From the NCBI RefSeq assembly GCF_000374125.1, contig NZ_KB893628.1, positions 140,910 to 204,909 of the forward strand: DNA of 64,000 nucleotides, given 5' to 3'. The DNA is from Niabella aurantiaca DSM 17617 (GTDB lineage: Bacteria > Bacteroidota > Bacteroidia > Chitinophagales > Chitinophagaceae). Each line of letters opens with the position of its first letter. Position 1 is the stretch's first letter. Of the stretch, positions 34,778 through 43,708 are shown piece by piece. A program made the translations under genes and the position numbers. The notes beneath the pieces were generated by a model, which saw only the letters and a list, made by a program, of their open reading frames with translations, was not told the DNA's origin and ran no database searches.

Positions 34778-35311
34778 TCACAGACCCATGATAAAGCAGA
34801 GCGCGGCCGCTTTTCTTACTACTTTTAGTGCTTTTGAGATATGGTTTTCAACCGTTTTGGGCGAAACAGATAAATGATCTGCTATTTGCAGGTGGGTAAG
34901 GCCTCCTTCACGGCTAAGGATGAAGATCTTTTTGCATTGGGGAGGCAGGCTTTCGATCGCTTCCTGTACTTTTTCAACCAGTTGTTTATCAGCGGCCGGG
35001 TCGCGGGCAATAACAGCATCAGCATTTTGTTTTATGGCATCGAGGGCGCTGCGCTCAATCGCTTTTCTGCGCAATATGTCTATCAGAACAGACCGGGCAA
35101 TTCTTGCAATCTGCACTTCTATCGGAAACGAAGAGGATAGTTCCGATCTTTTTTCCCACACCTTAACAAAACTCATCTGGACAACCTCTTCTGCCAGATC
35201 GTCTGAAGCTGTATTTCTTAGCACATAGAAATAAAATCTATTATGATATTTATGATATACTTCTTCAAAAATAAGTTTGTTTCCTCGTTTTATCTCTGAA
35301 ACATAATCCAT
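34778..35311 (-). CDS. ECF RNA polymerase sigma factor
   Basis: 177 residues, full length. Region 2: NKLIFEEVYHKYHNRFYFYV and DDLAEEVVQMSFVKVWEKR. Region 4: ESLPPQCKKIFILSREGGLT and HLQIADHLSVSPKTVENHIS. Bacteroidota SUS-type ECF factor, directly upstream of susC on the same strand (163 bases). Its anti-sigma is probably the FecR at 26562-27626 at the other end of the locus. Confidence 0.95.
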   Translation of the reverse strand: MDYVSEIKRGNKLIFEEVYHKYHNRFYFYVLRNTASDDLAEEVVQMSFVKVWEKRSELSSSFPIEVQIARIARSVLIDILRRKAIERSALDAIKQNADAVIARDPAADKQLVEKVQEAIESLPPQCKKIFILSREGGLTHLQIADHLSVSPKTVENHISKALKVVRKAAALCFIMGL

Positions 35312-35773
35312 AATACGGGCCGCAAGTTACTAAACCACGAAAAATGCCAGGTTAAATTATGGTTAAGCGATGCCACAAAAACTCTATTGTCATTCCATCA
35401 GATCATGAGGCAACCATCACACGGATCCCCGGGTGGCAGCTTGCAGGATCTCAAATGTTCATTATTAATATGGGTGCTTCTGAATTCTTTATCATCCTCT
35501 TTGTACGTAAGAGTTACAAGATCTTCTTTTTGTACGGGATCTGCAGTACCAGAAGGCTGCTTCCCGTGCATCCTTTCGATCCGATCTCCGGACACAAAAA
35601 TGCTTCCGGCTCTATGACCGGCGGTATATCGGAACCAAAGGCAGGTCTTCCGGACAAGCACAACATTGCTTGCACTGCGCCCCCGGTAACTGTTATTTGA
35701 TCCAATAGAAACCGCCGTTCACCGACGGCTTGTTTGTTTTGCCGATCCATCCTCTTTCCTTTGGTGTCAGGTA
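35312..35773. other. Gene-free stretch between sigma gene and C1 peptidase
   Basis: Minus-strand frames up to 87 codons exist but none shows a recognisable domain or signal. No repeat or strong hairpin was seen. Confidence 0.45.
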
Positions 35774-35815
35774 ATGTTCACCACCCCGAAGAGGATGAAT
35801 AAAATAACCCATCTT

Positions 35816-36976
35816 ATGAACAAAAATCAAATAGCCTGCTTCGCTTTCTGCATCTGCCTGCTGGCATGCCACCAAAAATCAAAAAAGCCGGCAGCGCCGG
35901 AGGCACCGGCAAGTAAATACGTCTTTACGAGTATCAAAGAAATGCCGGCCTTACCGGTTACGGATCAGAACAGCTCGGGAACCTGCTGGAGCTTTTCCAC
36001 AGCTTCGTTTCTGGAGACCGAAATCATACGTCTCAAGGGCGAAAAAATAAAGTTGTCTGAAATGTTTTTTGTCCGGGGCGCCTATCTGTTAAAGGCCCGG
36101 AATTACATCCTGCGGCAAGGCACGGCCCGTTTTACCGAAGGTGGGCTTAATCATGATCCCCTTATTACGGCGGCATTCTTTGGGATCCTTCCGGAATCTG
36201 CCTATACCGGACTTATCAACGGTCAGACCCGGCACAATCATTTTAAAATGTTTGCGGAACTGGAAGATTCGGTAAAAAGATATGCAAGCCCTGCGAATAA
36301 ACGGGGTGTCGCCTGGAAGCAGGAAGTACCCCATATAATGGATAAATATATGGGCGGCGTACCGGACTCTTTCCAATATAACGGTAATACCTATACCGCA
36401 AAAAGCTTCCTGGCTTATACGAAGCTAAACCCTGACGATTACATCACCATCACTTCATTTACCCATGTTCCTTTTTACAAACCGTTTGTATTGAGTATTC
36501 CCGCCAACTGGGCAGATCAGAAATATCAGAATCTGCCTTTAGACGAATTCATCGACAACATCAATCATGCGATTGACGCGGGGTACTCATTAGCGCTGGA
36601 TCTGGATGGCACTGAGCCTACCTTTACATCAGAGCTGGGAGTGATTCCTGAAGATCCCGGGGACAATAAACGCATCCTGTACGACATATTGCCGGAAAAG
36701 AAAATCACCCAGAAAATGCGCCAGGATGCGTTTGAAAACTTTGAGACCACCGATGATCATCTGGTACATATCGTAGGAAAGGCAAAGGATCAGCAAGGCA
36801 ACATTTATTATAAGTGTAAAAACTCCTGGGGTCCAAAAGCCGGCAGGCATGGCTACCTGTATCTCAGCATCCCCTATATAAGAATGAAAGGAATTTCAGT
36901 GTTATTACATAAACAGGGTCTGACAAAGCAAACCGTACAAAAGCTTTCCGTCTTTCTAAATACGGTTAAGTTCTAA
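35816..36976 (+). CDS. Lipoprotein C1 (papain/bleomycin-hydrolase-type) cysteine peptidase
   Basis: 386 residues from the ATG at 35816, which gives a lipoprotein signal with Cys18 (CICLLACHQ). The papain-type catalytic set is visible: Gln/Cys in TDQNSSGTCWSFSTASFLET (Cys57), His in TTDDHLVHIVG (about 315), and Asn in CKNSWGPKAG (about 335). Length and spacing fit aminopeptidase C/bleomycin hydrolase relatives exported in Bacteroidota. Single gene, anchored in the envelope. Confidence 0.9.
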   Translation: MNKNQIACFAFCICLLACHQKSKKPAAPEAPASKYVFTSIKEMPALPVTDQNSSGTCWSFSTASFLETEIIRLKGEKIKLSEMFFVRGAYLLKARNYILRQGTARFTEGGLNHDPLITAAFFGILPESAYTGLINGQTRHNHFKMFAELEDSVKRYASPANKRGVAWKQEVPHIMDKYMGGVPDSFQYNGNTYTAKSFLAYTKLNPDDYITITSFTHVPFYKPFVLSIPANWADQKYQNLPLDEFIDNINHAIDAGYSLALDLDGTEPTFTSELGVIPEDPGDNKRILYDILPEKKITQKMRQDAFENFETTDDHLVHIVGKAKDQQGNIYYKCKNSWGPKAGRHGYLYLSIPYIRMKGISVLLHKQGLTKQTVQKLSVFLNTVKF

Positions 36977-37036
36977 ATTTTCGTTGCAGGTTCTCCCGGG
37001 AAAATACATTCCGGTCGCCTGCACAAAAAGGGTCTA

Positions 37037-37273
37037 CTAATACTTTATGCATACATCAGTCAATTTAAATTCGAATCGAACATAATTGAACTGACCACCG
37101 TGTCCTGAAACATATTTTATACGGCTCGGATCGATATGTTGGATGATTGTTGAGCGTTACTGTTGTAATTGTTCAATGTCCTTGAAGCCGATCATACTAA
37201 TCCGGTCTTTGATATAGCACCATATTTTAGCAGCATTGAATCCGGGGCTATAAGGAATAGAAAAATCAAAGCA
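37037..37273 (-). pseudogene. Transposase C-terminal remnant (IS630-type)
   Basis: The minus strand reads FDFSIPYSPGFNAAKIWCYI then KDRISMIGFKDIEQLQQ, an in-frame TAA, and after it STIIQHIDPSRIKYVSGH, ending at a TAG at 37037. This matches the end of DDE transposases of the IS630 kind (PPYSPELNPAEKIW...). No N-terminal part, no inverted repeats and an internal stop, so a dead fragment. Confidence 0.65.
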
Positions 37274-37476
37274 ACATTCGGTAGTATTTCAATGTCTATT
37301 CGATAGTACGCATGTGCACACCAATAGAAAGAGGGAATATCCTAAAATGTGTATGTTGCTGTCCGGTTTATTGGTAAAACAGCGCCGTATTGTGTCACCG
37401 GTCAAGCGGTTGGGTTGGAAGACAAATCTTTCCGGAACAATAATTTCTGACCCAGGCGGTGGCAAGCTCCACTATT

Positions 37477-37842
37477 TCATCTTTCTTCCAATCGTTTTGT
37501 TATCGATTCCACAGCAATCGCGTTAATCTTTCTCCAATTGCGCTTCCCGGTAGACAATATTATATCCTTTGGTATTGTGTGGGAAATGAACAATTCCACA
37601 TCATCCGGAGCCCTGGCCTCTAATGGTACAAAAAGGACCGCCACATCACCATTGAATCCCGCCGATTTGTCGACCAGGCCATCCGGAGTAAAATGACCAT
37701 ACAGTGGTTTTGCCGTATAATGTCCGTAAAGACGCTGCTTAATTTTGAGGTCATGAAAACTATCGCGATGCAATGGATAACGGAAATAATACCCAATGCG
37801 CCGCGACTTTCGAAGCTCCGTCAGATCAAGATCATCAATCAT
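37477..37842 (-). CDS. Hypothetical protein, accessory cluster
   Basis: 121 residues, not recognised; no signal or membrane segment. Contains a basic N-half and the segment VAVLFVPLEARAPDDVELFI. Its ATG overlaps the stop of the upstream frame (ATGA at 37839-37842), which implies coupled translation in a small operon of unknown proteins. In a transposase-marked region. Confidence 0.45.
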   Translation of the reverse strand: MIDDLDLTELRKSRRIGYYFRYPLHRDSFHDLKIKQRLYGHYTAKPLYGHFTPDGLVDKSAGFNGDVAVLFVPLEARAPDDVELFISHTIPKDIILSTGKRNWRKINAIAVESITKRLEER

Positions 37843-38222
37843 AACAACAAAGTTCCAGCTTTATTTTTGTTCAACGAAATTGTAGCCATTGAAACCACCC
37901 CAACGGAGCTGGTTAAAAAGATCGTACCCTTTCTTTCCGGGAATTCCAGGATGAGTTTTTTTGAACCGCCCACAAAGTACCAGACACCCAACAAAATGCA
38001 GGTAGAGTAGGTTGGATGGTTGACGGCTCCCATGTAGGCAAAAGGATATTTTCCGAAAATTTGTAGAAAAGAATTCAGGTCTTCTTTATCGACAGAAGGC
38101 AATCGGCGAATCAGTTGTGGTAAAACCAGGCCTGAAAGTGAAATAAATACTGGCAGAAATTCTCAAAATGTTCACTGTCCCAAAAAATCTTTTTCCGAAA
38201 GCAAATCGTCAATATTATTCAC
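37839..38222 (-). pseudogene. Hypothetical protein broken by two compensating frameshifts
   Basis: From a GTG at 38222 the frame reads VNNIDDLLSEKDF to a T6 run. Removing one T there continues WDSEHFENFCQYLFHFQAWF-YH; then adding one base near 38113 continues LIRRLPSVDKEDLNSFLQIF to the stop at 37839 (about 128 residues in all). The GTG overlaps the stop of the frame before (38215-38376), and the end overlaps the next gene. Not recognised. The two shifts cancel, so only about 20 codons are affected; sequencing error or decay are both possible. Confidence 0.5.
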
Positions 38223-38376
38223 CTACTGTATTTCCTTTTCTAATCCCTTTGTCGAGAAAGGCCCTTACGTCCCTGGCTACCCAAATAAAACCATTCGGGA
38301 TCTTTCTATGTACGCCAATCGCGGATACATCCCTGAAGTTAAGATGCTCTATTATTGAGGAATTTTCGTTTTCCAA
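38215..38376 (-). CDS. Short hypothetical protein, first of the overlapping trio
   Basis: About 53 residues from a TTG (no ATG in frame), including SIIEHLNFRDVSAIGVHRKI and WVARDVRAFLDKG. The stop overlaps the GTG of the next frame by 8 bases. Not recognised. Kept because the codon character continues through the start/stop overlap and the spacing is operon-like; the 5' end may be lost. Confidence 0.3.
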   Translation of the reverse strand: MENENSSIIEHLNFRDVSAIGVHRKIPNGFIWVARDVRAFLDKGIRKGNTVGE

Positions 38377-38464
38377 TCCATAACATTCCCCTCTGTCTCA
38401 AAGAGCAGCTTATTTTATATGTTGTATTATGTTTATTTCAAACAGCAGAGGAGTTGTCGTCTGG

Positions 38465-39178
38465 CTATCTTCCATTTGATTTACGAATATCTTTTGCCCT
38501 GTTAAAAGCTGCCAGGCAGCTATCTAATGGCTTGCCTTCTTTATAAATGCAATCACAAAACTCGCAAGCTCCGGGATTTTTATCACATTGATTTCTACAC
38601 TCCGCTTCAGAGTTGCCCGGTCCAATCTCCCATAAATACGAAGTACCGATTATTACAAAAGCCAGGAGTGCTACACAAGATCCAAAGAATATAACCCGAA
38701 GACGAAATCCAAAGGGCTTTTTTAATACATATGGTTCAACTTTGGGCTGCCTGTATGGTGAAAGATATTTTAAACGGTCATAATTCCAAATTAATAAAAA
38801 TAAACAGGCTAACAACAACATAGTACAGGCCCGGGTGCCCGCAAATCGTGTAGCATACGTGAGCACACATATATTTACTATCATAGGGAAATACATGAGC
38901 ACACCGAGAAAAGAAGTTCTGGGAATCAGAATTAATATTGCAATAATAATTTGAGTTATGCCAATAAATGTATAATAATAGCCGGTCAAATATAGTGCAT
39001 CAAAATAATGCCCTAACGGGTTATTAGCCGGCAATCCTTCAGCGAAACGCTGGCCCATGATTTTAACTAAACCTGTCGGAAAGAAACTCGCAGCCAATCC
39101 AATACGACAAAAAAGTGCGAACCCCTGAAACCATTTGTCAGACTTTGCTTCGTGGTATATTTTTTCAATCCCGTTCAT
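38465..39178 (-). CDS. DoxX-like multi-pass membrane protein with Cys-rich C-terminus
   Basis: 237 residues from ATG at 39178 (MNGIEKIYHEAKSDKWFQGF). Four or five membrane helices (e.g. GYYYTFIGITQIIIAILILI; ACTMLLLACLFLLIWNY; RVIFFGSCVALLAFVII). The N-terminal pattern FPTGLVKIMGQRF is DoxX-like. After the last helix comes a soluble tail with six cysteines (ECRNQCDKNPGACEFCDCIY). More AT-rich than the genes around it. 89 bases after another small membrane protein. Confidence 0.72.
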   Translation of the reverse strand: MNGIEKIYHEAKSDKWFQGFALFCRIGLAASFFPTGLVKIMGQRFAEGLPANNPLGHYFDALYLTGYYYTFIGITQIIIAILILIPRTSFLGVLMYFPMIVNICVLTYATRFAGTRACTMLLLACLFLLIWNYDRLKYLSPYRQPKVEPYVLKKPFGFRLRVIFFGSCVALLAFVIIGTSYLWEIGPGNSEAECRNQCDKNPGACEFCDCIYKEGKPLDSCLAAFNRAKDIRKSNGR

Positions 39179-39267
39179 AACTGCATATGAATTGTGTAGT
39201 ACCGAATCCTTTCTAGAAGTTGCTTCAACCGCCGAAATGCGTAGTGTAATACACCGTCCGTTAAAAT

Positions 39268-39585
39268 TTATGTTTTTTTGCGAACCTTTATGATACGGAT
39301 AAGATAATAGATAACCAATGCTATGACAGTCCAGTACGCAGCGCAGACAAGCACCCGAATGGGTGGAGCTGGGTCGGGATCGTTGAATATTGGCGCCAAG
39401 GGTCCTACTAAAACAATTTTGACGGGGTATACAATGTTGGCTAAAGTACGCTTCCAGGCTACCGGTGAATCCATCCCAGGAAACCAATCGCCGTTTACGG
39501 GCATCAAAATTAAATTAGTAATCCCTTGAAAGACAAACGCTGAAACGAGAAAGATAATGACAAACTTTTTTAATGAAATTTTCAT
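39268..39585 (-). CDS. Small two-helix membrane protein
   Basis: 105 residues. Helices at about 8-28 (FVIIFLVSAFVFQGITNLIL) and 78-98 (VLVCAAYWTVIALVIYYLI) flank a loop with WFPGMDSPVAW. Not recognised. Probably cotranscribed with the DoxX-like gene. AT-rich like its neighbour, consistent with acquisition. Confidence 0.62.
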   Translation of the reverse strand: MKISLKKFVIIFLVSAFVFQGITNLILMPVNGDWFPGMDSPVAWKRTLANIVYPVKIVLVGPLAPIFNDPDPAPPIRVLVCAAYWTVIALVIYYLIRIIKVRKKT

Positions 39586-39666
39586 ATATTAATTTTTGTG
39601 TTCAAAAGTACTTTGGAATACAAAGTTAATGCGCGCACTTTGCATTTCAAAATATTTCCCGCTTGT

Positions 39667-39951
39667 TCAGCAAAAAAACCTGTGAAGAAAGTACAGATTA
39701 ATATTGCTTTTTGTGATTTTCATTAGCATTGCCAAAGGATAAAGAATGCGATCCTTTTGCATCACTTTTATTTTACTCCTATGGCTTTCGTCGATTCTGA
39801 ATCCAATAACCATGTAATAGTCCTTCCAACCACAACTTCTTGCATACGCTCTAATTGCGTACCCTTTCAGTTCGCGGGAGCATTTAAATTGCTCCGCCAA
39901 AAAGATGTAATCTGCATATTTCGGCCGCTTCCACAATCGATCAATTAGCAC
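39667..39951 (-). pseudogene. PAPS-reductase-like fragment
   Basis: 94 codons from a GTG. CSRELKGYAIRAYARSCGWK then YYMVIGFRIDESHR, and LYPLAMLMKITKSNIN, are in the order found in phage- and plasmid-type phosphoadenosine-phosphosulfate reductase/FAD-synthetase-like proteins. The nucleotide-binding N-terminal part and the C-terminal Cys motif are missing. Probable remnant of mobile DNA. The family call rests on motif recall. Confidence 0.4.
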
Positions 39952-40130
39952 ATGAGACAGAATGCGCTTAGGGGTATCGCACCTTTTTTGCCGGAAGCGC
40001 TGATATGCCGGCGTCTGATCTTCCCATAGAAGGAGCGGCTACAATCCAGCCTAAATAATGCACTCCCCTGTTTGGGTAGCCCCGTATGCCGGCAAGGGCA
40101 CCAACAGTTATATTGTTGTTATATACGTCC

Positions 40131-41150
40131 CTATTGCCGTTGCAGTTCTTTTTGCTGCTTTTTTTCTTCCTTTTTGCGTTGTTTTTCCTGTCGTCTGAAA
40201 TAGCCCCGGAACAGGAAATTGTGCCGCACTGCTTCCATATTCTCATCCAGTTTGCCGGTACTGCTTTCCAGGTTCCGAATCGTTTGTTGCAACTGCCGGG
40301 CTGTAACAGAATCATTCAGCAGCACACCGGCTGGCGATTCGTCACTGTTAAGACGGCCTTTGACATCCGTAGTTACCGACTGAAGATCGTGTGCCACCTG
40401 GTTTGCCCGCGTCGCTACTTCCTGTAACTGGGTGGCGGTATTTCTGAGTCTGCTGAATACAACGGTGTCACTTACAAGGTCATTGGCCAGTACACCCGGA
40501 CGTTGCAATCTGGCGGTGTATCCCGTAAGGTCCCTGGTGAACTGTTGGGTATTGCCGGCTGTTTTATGCAGGATCGCCAGTGTCCGATCCAGCTGCTCGT
40601 AAACGGATGAATCTTTCATCAATTTCCCCAGTGAGCCTTTCCCCGCAACAAGATTTTCCATGATGTCTTTGAGATTACCGGTAATGGCCACCAGGTTCTT
40701 ATTGTTTACCTGGAGCGTATTCATGATTTCATCCGTACTGATGCTGGGTTCCACGATGATTACGTCTCCGTCTTCGATAGGTGCGGTTTGAGCGGTGCCG
40801 CCATCGAGAGCGATGATCTTATTGCCTACCAGTCCGTCGGCGCTTATCCGCGCCCTCACATCTTTGTGAATAAACGGGCGGGCATTCTTATCGATATTCA
40901 TCAGCACCTCGATCCGGCTGAGATCCATAAAGGTGATCTTTTTGATGGTCCCCACTTTTACACCGGAATACCAGATATTATTACCCCTGGAAAGACCACC
41001 CACATCATGAAAGATGGCTTTTATCTGCACCGATTGTATGAATGCCTTCTTTTGTCCGCCCAAAATCAGGATGGCGGTAGCAAAAATGATCAGCCCTAAA
41101 ATAATAAAAATGCCTACAGTAGTCGCCCTTCTTGAATCAGCTGTTTTCAT
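40131..41150 (-). CDS. mlaD: MlaD family protein (MCE domain), lipid transport substrate-binding subunit
   Basis: 339 residues: one N-terminal membrane helix (TVGIFIILGLIIFATAILIL), an MCE domain (about 38-115, IKAIFHDVGGLSRGNNIWYS, GLVGNKIIALDGG) and a long helical tail (130-320) ending in a Lys/Gln-rich stretch. The helical tail suits a tube-forming MCE protein that spans the periplasm. Third gene of mlaE-mlaF-mlaD, 3 bases after mlaF. Confidence 0.93.
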   Translation of the reverse strand: MKTADSRRATTVGIFIILGLIIFATAILILGGQKKAFIQSVQIKAIFHDVGGLSRGNNIWYSGVKVGTIKKITFMDLSRIEVLMNIDKNARPFIHKDVRARISADGLVGNKIIALDGGTAQTAPIEDGDVIIVEPSISTDEIMNTLQVNNKNLVAITGNLKDIMENLVAGKGSLGKLMKDSSVYEQLDRTLAILHKTAGNTQQFTRDLTGYTARLQRPGVLANDLVSDTVVFSRLRNTATQLQEVATRANQVAHDLQSVTTDVKGRLNSDESPAGVLLNDSVTARQLQQTIRNLESSTGKLDENMEAVRHNFLFRGYFRRQEKQRKKEEKKQQKELQRQ

Positions 41151-41153
41151 ATA

Positions 41154-41927
41154 TTATTGAATAAAGTTATACTCATAAAATTCGCGGATCAGCGCTTCAT
41201 CAGAACCGAACACATCGTTAAAGTTGCCCTGTCGTATAAACCGTCCTTCTTTCAGTACGGCGATCGTGTCGCCCGTAGATTTGGCGCAGGTGAGATCATG
41301 TGTAATAATGATGGAGCTTGTCTTGAACCGGTGCTGTACTTCATTGATCAGGTCATTGATCTCCGTGCAGGTAATGGGATCCAATCCGGCCGTAGGTTCA
41401 TCATACAACATGATCTCCGGACGGAGTATAAGCGTGCGGCCAATACCGATGCGCTTGCGCTGCCCGCCGGAAAGCTCGGCCGGCATCTGGCCGATGGTAT
41501 GGGAAAGCCCGATGGCTTCCAGCACCATCTCTATACGTTTATCGCGCTCTTTACGGCTCATGCCCGGTTCGTTCCGCTTCAGCGGGAAGGCCAGGTTCTC
41601 GCCTACCGTCATGCTGTCATATAATGCCCCGTGCTGAAAACAGAAGCCTACTTTCAGGCGCAGGTCACGCAGTGCGTGGGCATCCAGTTCCGGTACCTCC
41701 TGTCCCAGTACAGTTACCGTTCCGGCATCAGGATACAGCAATCCGACGATCACTTTTATCAAAACGGACTTACCTGTTCCGGAGCGCCCCAGCACCACGA
41801 TGTTTTCGCCGCGATGCAAATCCAGGTCTACCCCGCGCAGTACGTGATTGCTGCCAAACGACTTGTACAGACCTCTGATAGAGATCACTGTTTGCTGCCT
41901 GTCGATATCGGGAATAAAAGATTTCAT
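41154..41927 (-). CDS. mlaF: MlaF, ABC transporter ATPase for phospholipid transport
   Basis: 257 residues. Walker A GRSGTGKS, Q-loop region CFQHGALYD, signature ELSGGQRKRIGIG, Walker B MLYDEPTAGLDP, and switch His in IITHD. The sequence is of the Mla subclass (DSMTVGENLAFPL). Two bases after mlaE and 3 before mlaD, so one operon. Moves phospholipids between inner and outer membranes by family knowledge; direction debated. Confidence 0.95.
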   Translation of the reverse strand: MKSFIPDIDRQQTVISIRGLYKSFGSNHVLRGVDLDLHRGENIVVLGRSGTGKSVLIKVIVGLLYPDAGTVTVLGQEVPELDAHALRDLRLKVGFCFQHGALYDSMTVGENLAFPLKRNEPGMSRKERDKRIEMVLEAIGLSHTIGQMPAELSGGQRKRIGIGRTLILRPEIMLYDEPTAGLDPITCTEINDLINEVQHRFKTSSIIITHDLTCAKSTGDTIAVLKEGRFIRQGNFNDVFGSDEALIREFYEYNFIQ

Positions 41928-41929
41928 AG

Positions 41930-42721
41930 CTAACGTATCATATTCACCAGTTGAACAATAATCACTTCTTCTATAAAGATCAGGAACATGGAAACCACTA
42001 CCGATACATTGGCAGATTTGCCGACGCCCTCGGTGCCCTGGGAGGCATGAAAGCCCTGATAACAGCTGACAATACCGATCGTAAACCCATACACCAGCGC
42101 TTTCACCAGTGAGGCGGCAAGATCCAGGAACGAAATATTGGTAAATGCATTCTGTATAAACGTGTCCATACTTGTCTGTTCATTGAGATGAATGTCCACA
42201 AAAGCACCAACGAGCGCTATCAACCCGTTATAGCACATCAGCAGCGGCAGGCATATAGTGCAGGCCAGCACCCGCGTCATGACCAGGTACTTGAACGGGT
42301 TGATGGCCGAAACCTCCATCGCATCGATCTGCTCCGTAACTTTCATGGAAGCCAGTTCCGCACCGATGCTCGATCCTACACGGCCGGCACAGATCAGCGC
42401 CGTTACCAGGGGGGCCAATGCCCGCACGATGGCAATCGATATCAGCGAAGGCAACCAGGACGTGGCCCCGAACTCCGCCAGGGAAGGACGTGATTGTTTC
42501 GTGAACACCAGCCCGGTAATAAAGCCGGTAAGACTGATCAGCGGCAGCGATCTGTTGCCGATATAAAAACACTGGCGGATGAATTCCCGCGTTTCAAAAG
42601 GGCGGCGCAGCACTTCCCGGAAAAACCGGCTGATAAACCCGAAGATTTCGTAAACAGTAATAAAGAAACCGTCGACCTGCTTCGAAATAACCGGTTTGTC
42701 TGATTGTTCAATAGGTTCCAT
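41930..42721 (-). CDS. mlaE: MlaE family ABC transporter permease
   Basis: 263 residues with the MlaE core: FIGNRSLPLISLTGFITGLV (residues about 52-71), the strongly conserved PLVTALICAGRVGSSIGAEL and SMKVTEQIDAMEVSAINPF, and LPLLMCYNGLIALVGAF. Five to six membrane helices. First gene of the mla operon. Confidence 0.95.
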   Translation of the reverse strand: MEPIEQSDKPVISKQVDGFFITVYEIFGFISRFFREVLRRPFETREFIRQCFYIGNRSLPLISLTGFITGLVFTKQSRPSLAEFGATSWLPSLISIAIVRALAPLVTALICAGRVGSSIGAELASMKVTEQIDAMEVSAINPFKYLVMTRVLACTICLPLLMCYNGLIALVGAFVDIHLNEQTSMDTFIQNAFTNISFLDLAASLVKALVYGFTIGIVSCYQGFHASQGTEGVGKSANVSVVVSMFLIFIEEVIIVQLVNMIR

Positions 42722-42991
42722 TACCAGGTTTTAACTTTAAAAAACAGCGGACGATACACTTCATTATTAAATACAATATAAAGTAAGAACCAGGATCTTG
42801 GTTCGGTACGGTCCGCTGAACAACTACCATTTTAATTAAGTGAATTTAACATAACAGGCACCAAGAATAAAATTAATTCCGGGTTAATTTTTGCAGTTCG
42901 GTTAAAAGTACCGGTCACCGGCTGTGCCTGGGGTGTTTTTGATCATCAAGCGACTCCAGGTGCCTCTCTGAAGCAAAAGCCCGGAAACACA

Positions 42992-43305
42992 ATGCTTCTG
43001 GGCCATTTTCAAGGGAAGCTATCCGGACAGATGAGTGGTCTTGGATTCTCTTCAAAGGAGCAAGCAGCACTCACTACGCTTACACTTGACGTGGTAAAAT
43101 CATCGGAAATTGAAGGAGAGCAACTGAATTATGAACCGGTTCGATCTTCCATCGGAAGACGATTGGGAATAAATGCCGCGAGACCTATTCCTTCCAGCAG
43201 AAGTGTTGAAGGAGTGTAGAGATGATGCTGGGTGCCAGCCAGAACTATAAAAAACCAATGACCGAAGAACGATTATCTGGCTGGCATGCGGCCCTGCGAC
43301 ATCTG
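42992..43305 (+). pseudogene. Fic family protein (DUF4172) N-terminal remnant
   Basis: Reads LLGHFQGKLSGQMSGLGFSS, then VKSSEIEGEQLNYEPVRSSI and GRRLGINAARPIP, all typical of the N-terminal domain of DUF4172/Fic proteins. At 43216-43220 a single base is missing (GAGTG-TAGAG); restoring it continues VEMMLGASQNYKKPMTEERL and SGWHAAL. After WHAAL the match ends, and no Fic catalytic HPFxDGN motif follows. So a frameshift and 3' loss. Confidence 0.8.
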
Positions 43306-43541
43306 TGCTTTCTGAAAACAACCATGTATATTTTTGCGGGAACCCGGTTAGAACCACGCCTGGATCGTTTTGCAGGCGTTTGGCACCCCCGGTGTAACAT
43401 TTTTTACATTTCAATAAATTCAGTCTGTTCTGCTAATAAGTATTATAGCATAATTATGCAATCACCCTAATGTATGGCAAATTGTATGGCAAGTGCTAAA
43501 ACTAAAAAGAGCTACATTTCTGTAACTCTTTGATTCTTAGG

Positions 43542-43615
43542 CTCCCCCTGCCCGACTTGAACGGGCGACCCTCTGATTAACAGTCAGATGCTCTAACCAA
43601 CTGAGCTAAGGAGGA
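43542..43615 (-). tRNA. tRNA-Asn (anticodon GTT)
   Basis: Minus-strand cloverleaf of 74 bases: acceptor TCCTCCT/AGGGGGA, D-arm GCTC/GAGC, anticodon stem TCTGA/TCAGA with loop CTGTTAA (GTT), T-arm GCCCG/CGGGC with loop TTCAAGT, discriminator G. CCA not encoded. Confidence 0.95.
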
Positions 43616-43655
43616 ATTTTGCTCAATCTGCTTTCTTTCACATGATTGAGGGCTG

Positions 43656-43663
43656 CAAAAATA
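43656..43663 (-). promoter_or_regulatory. Promoter -7 element of tRNA-Asn
   Basis: Minus strand TATTTTTG, exact TAnnTTTG, 40 bases upstream of the tRNA 5' end. Confidence 0.5.
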
Positions 43664-43708
43664 AGGATATTTTTATTTGAAAAAGAATTATTTGGATAAC
43701 TTTTTTTG

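Noticed and set aside
35398-35750. Minus-strand frames of 87 and 78 codons upstream of the ECF sigma gene
   Set aside because: Two frames overlap the same bases, neither shows a domain, signal peptide or membrane segment, and there is no promoter element. Treated as chance.
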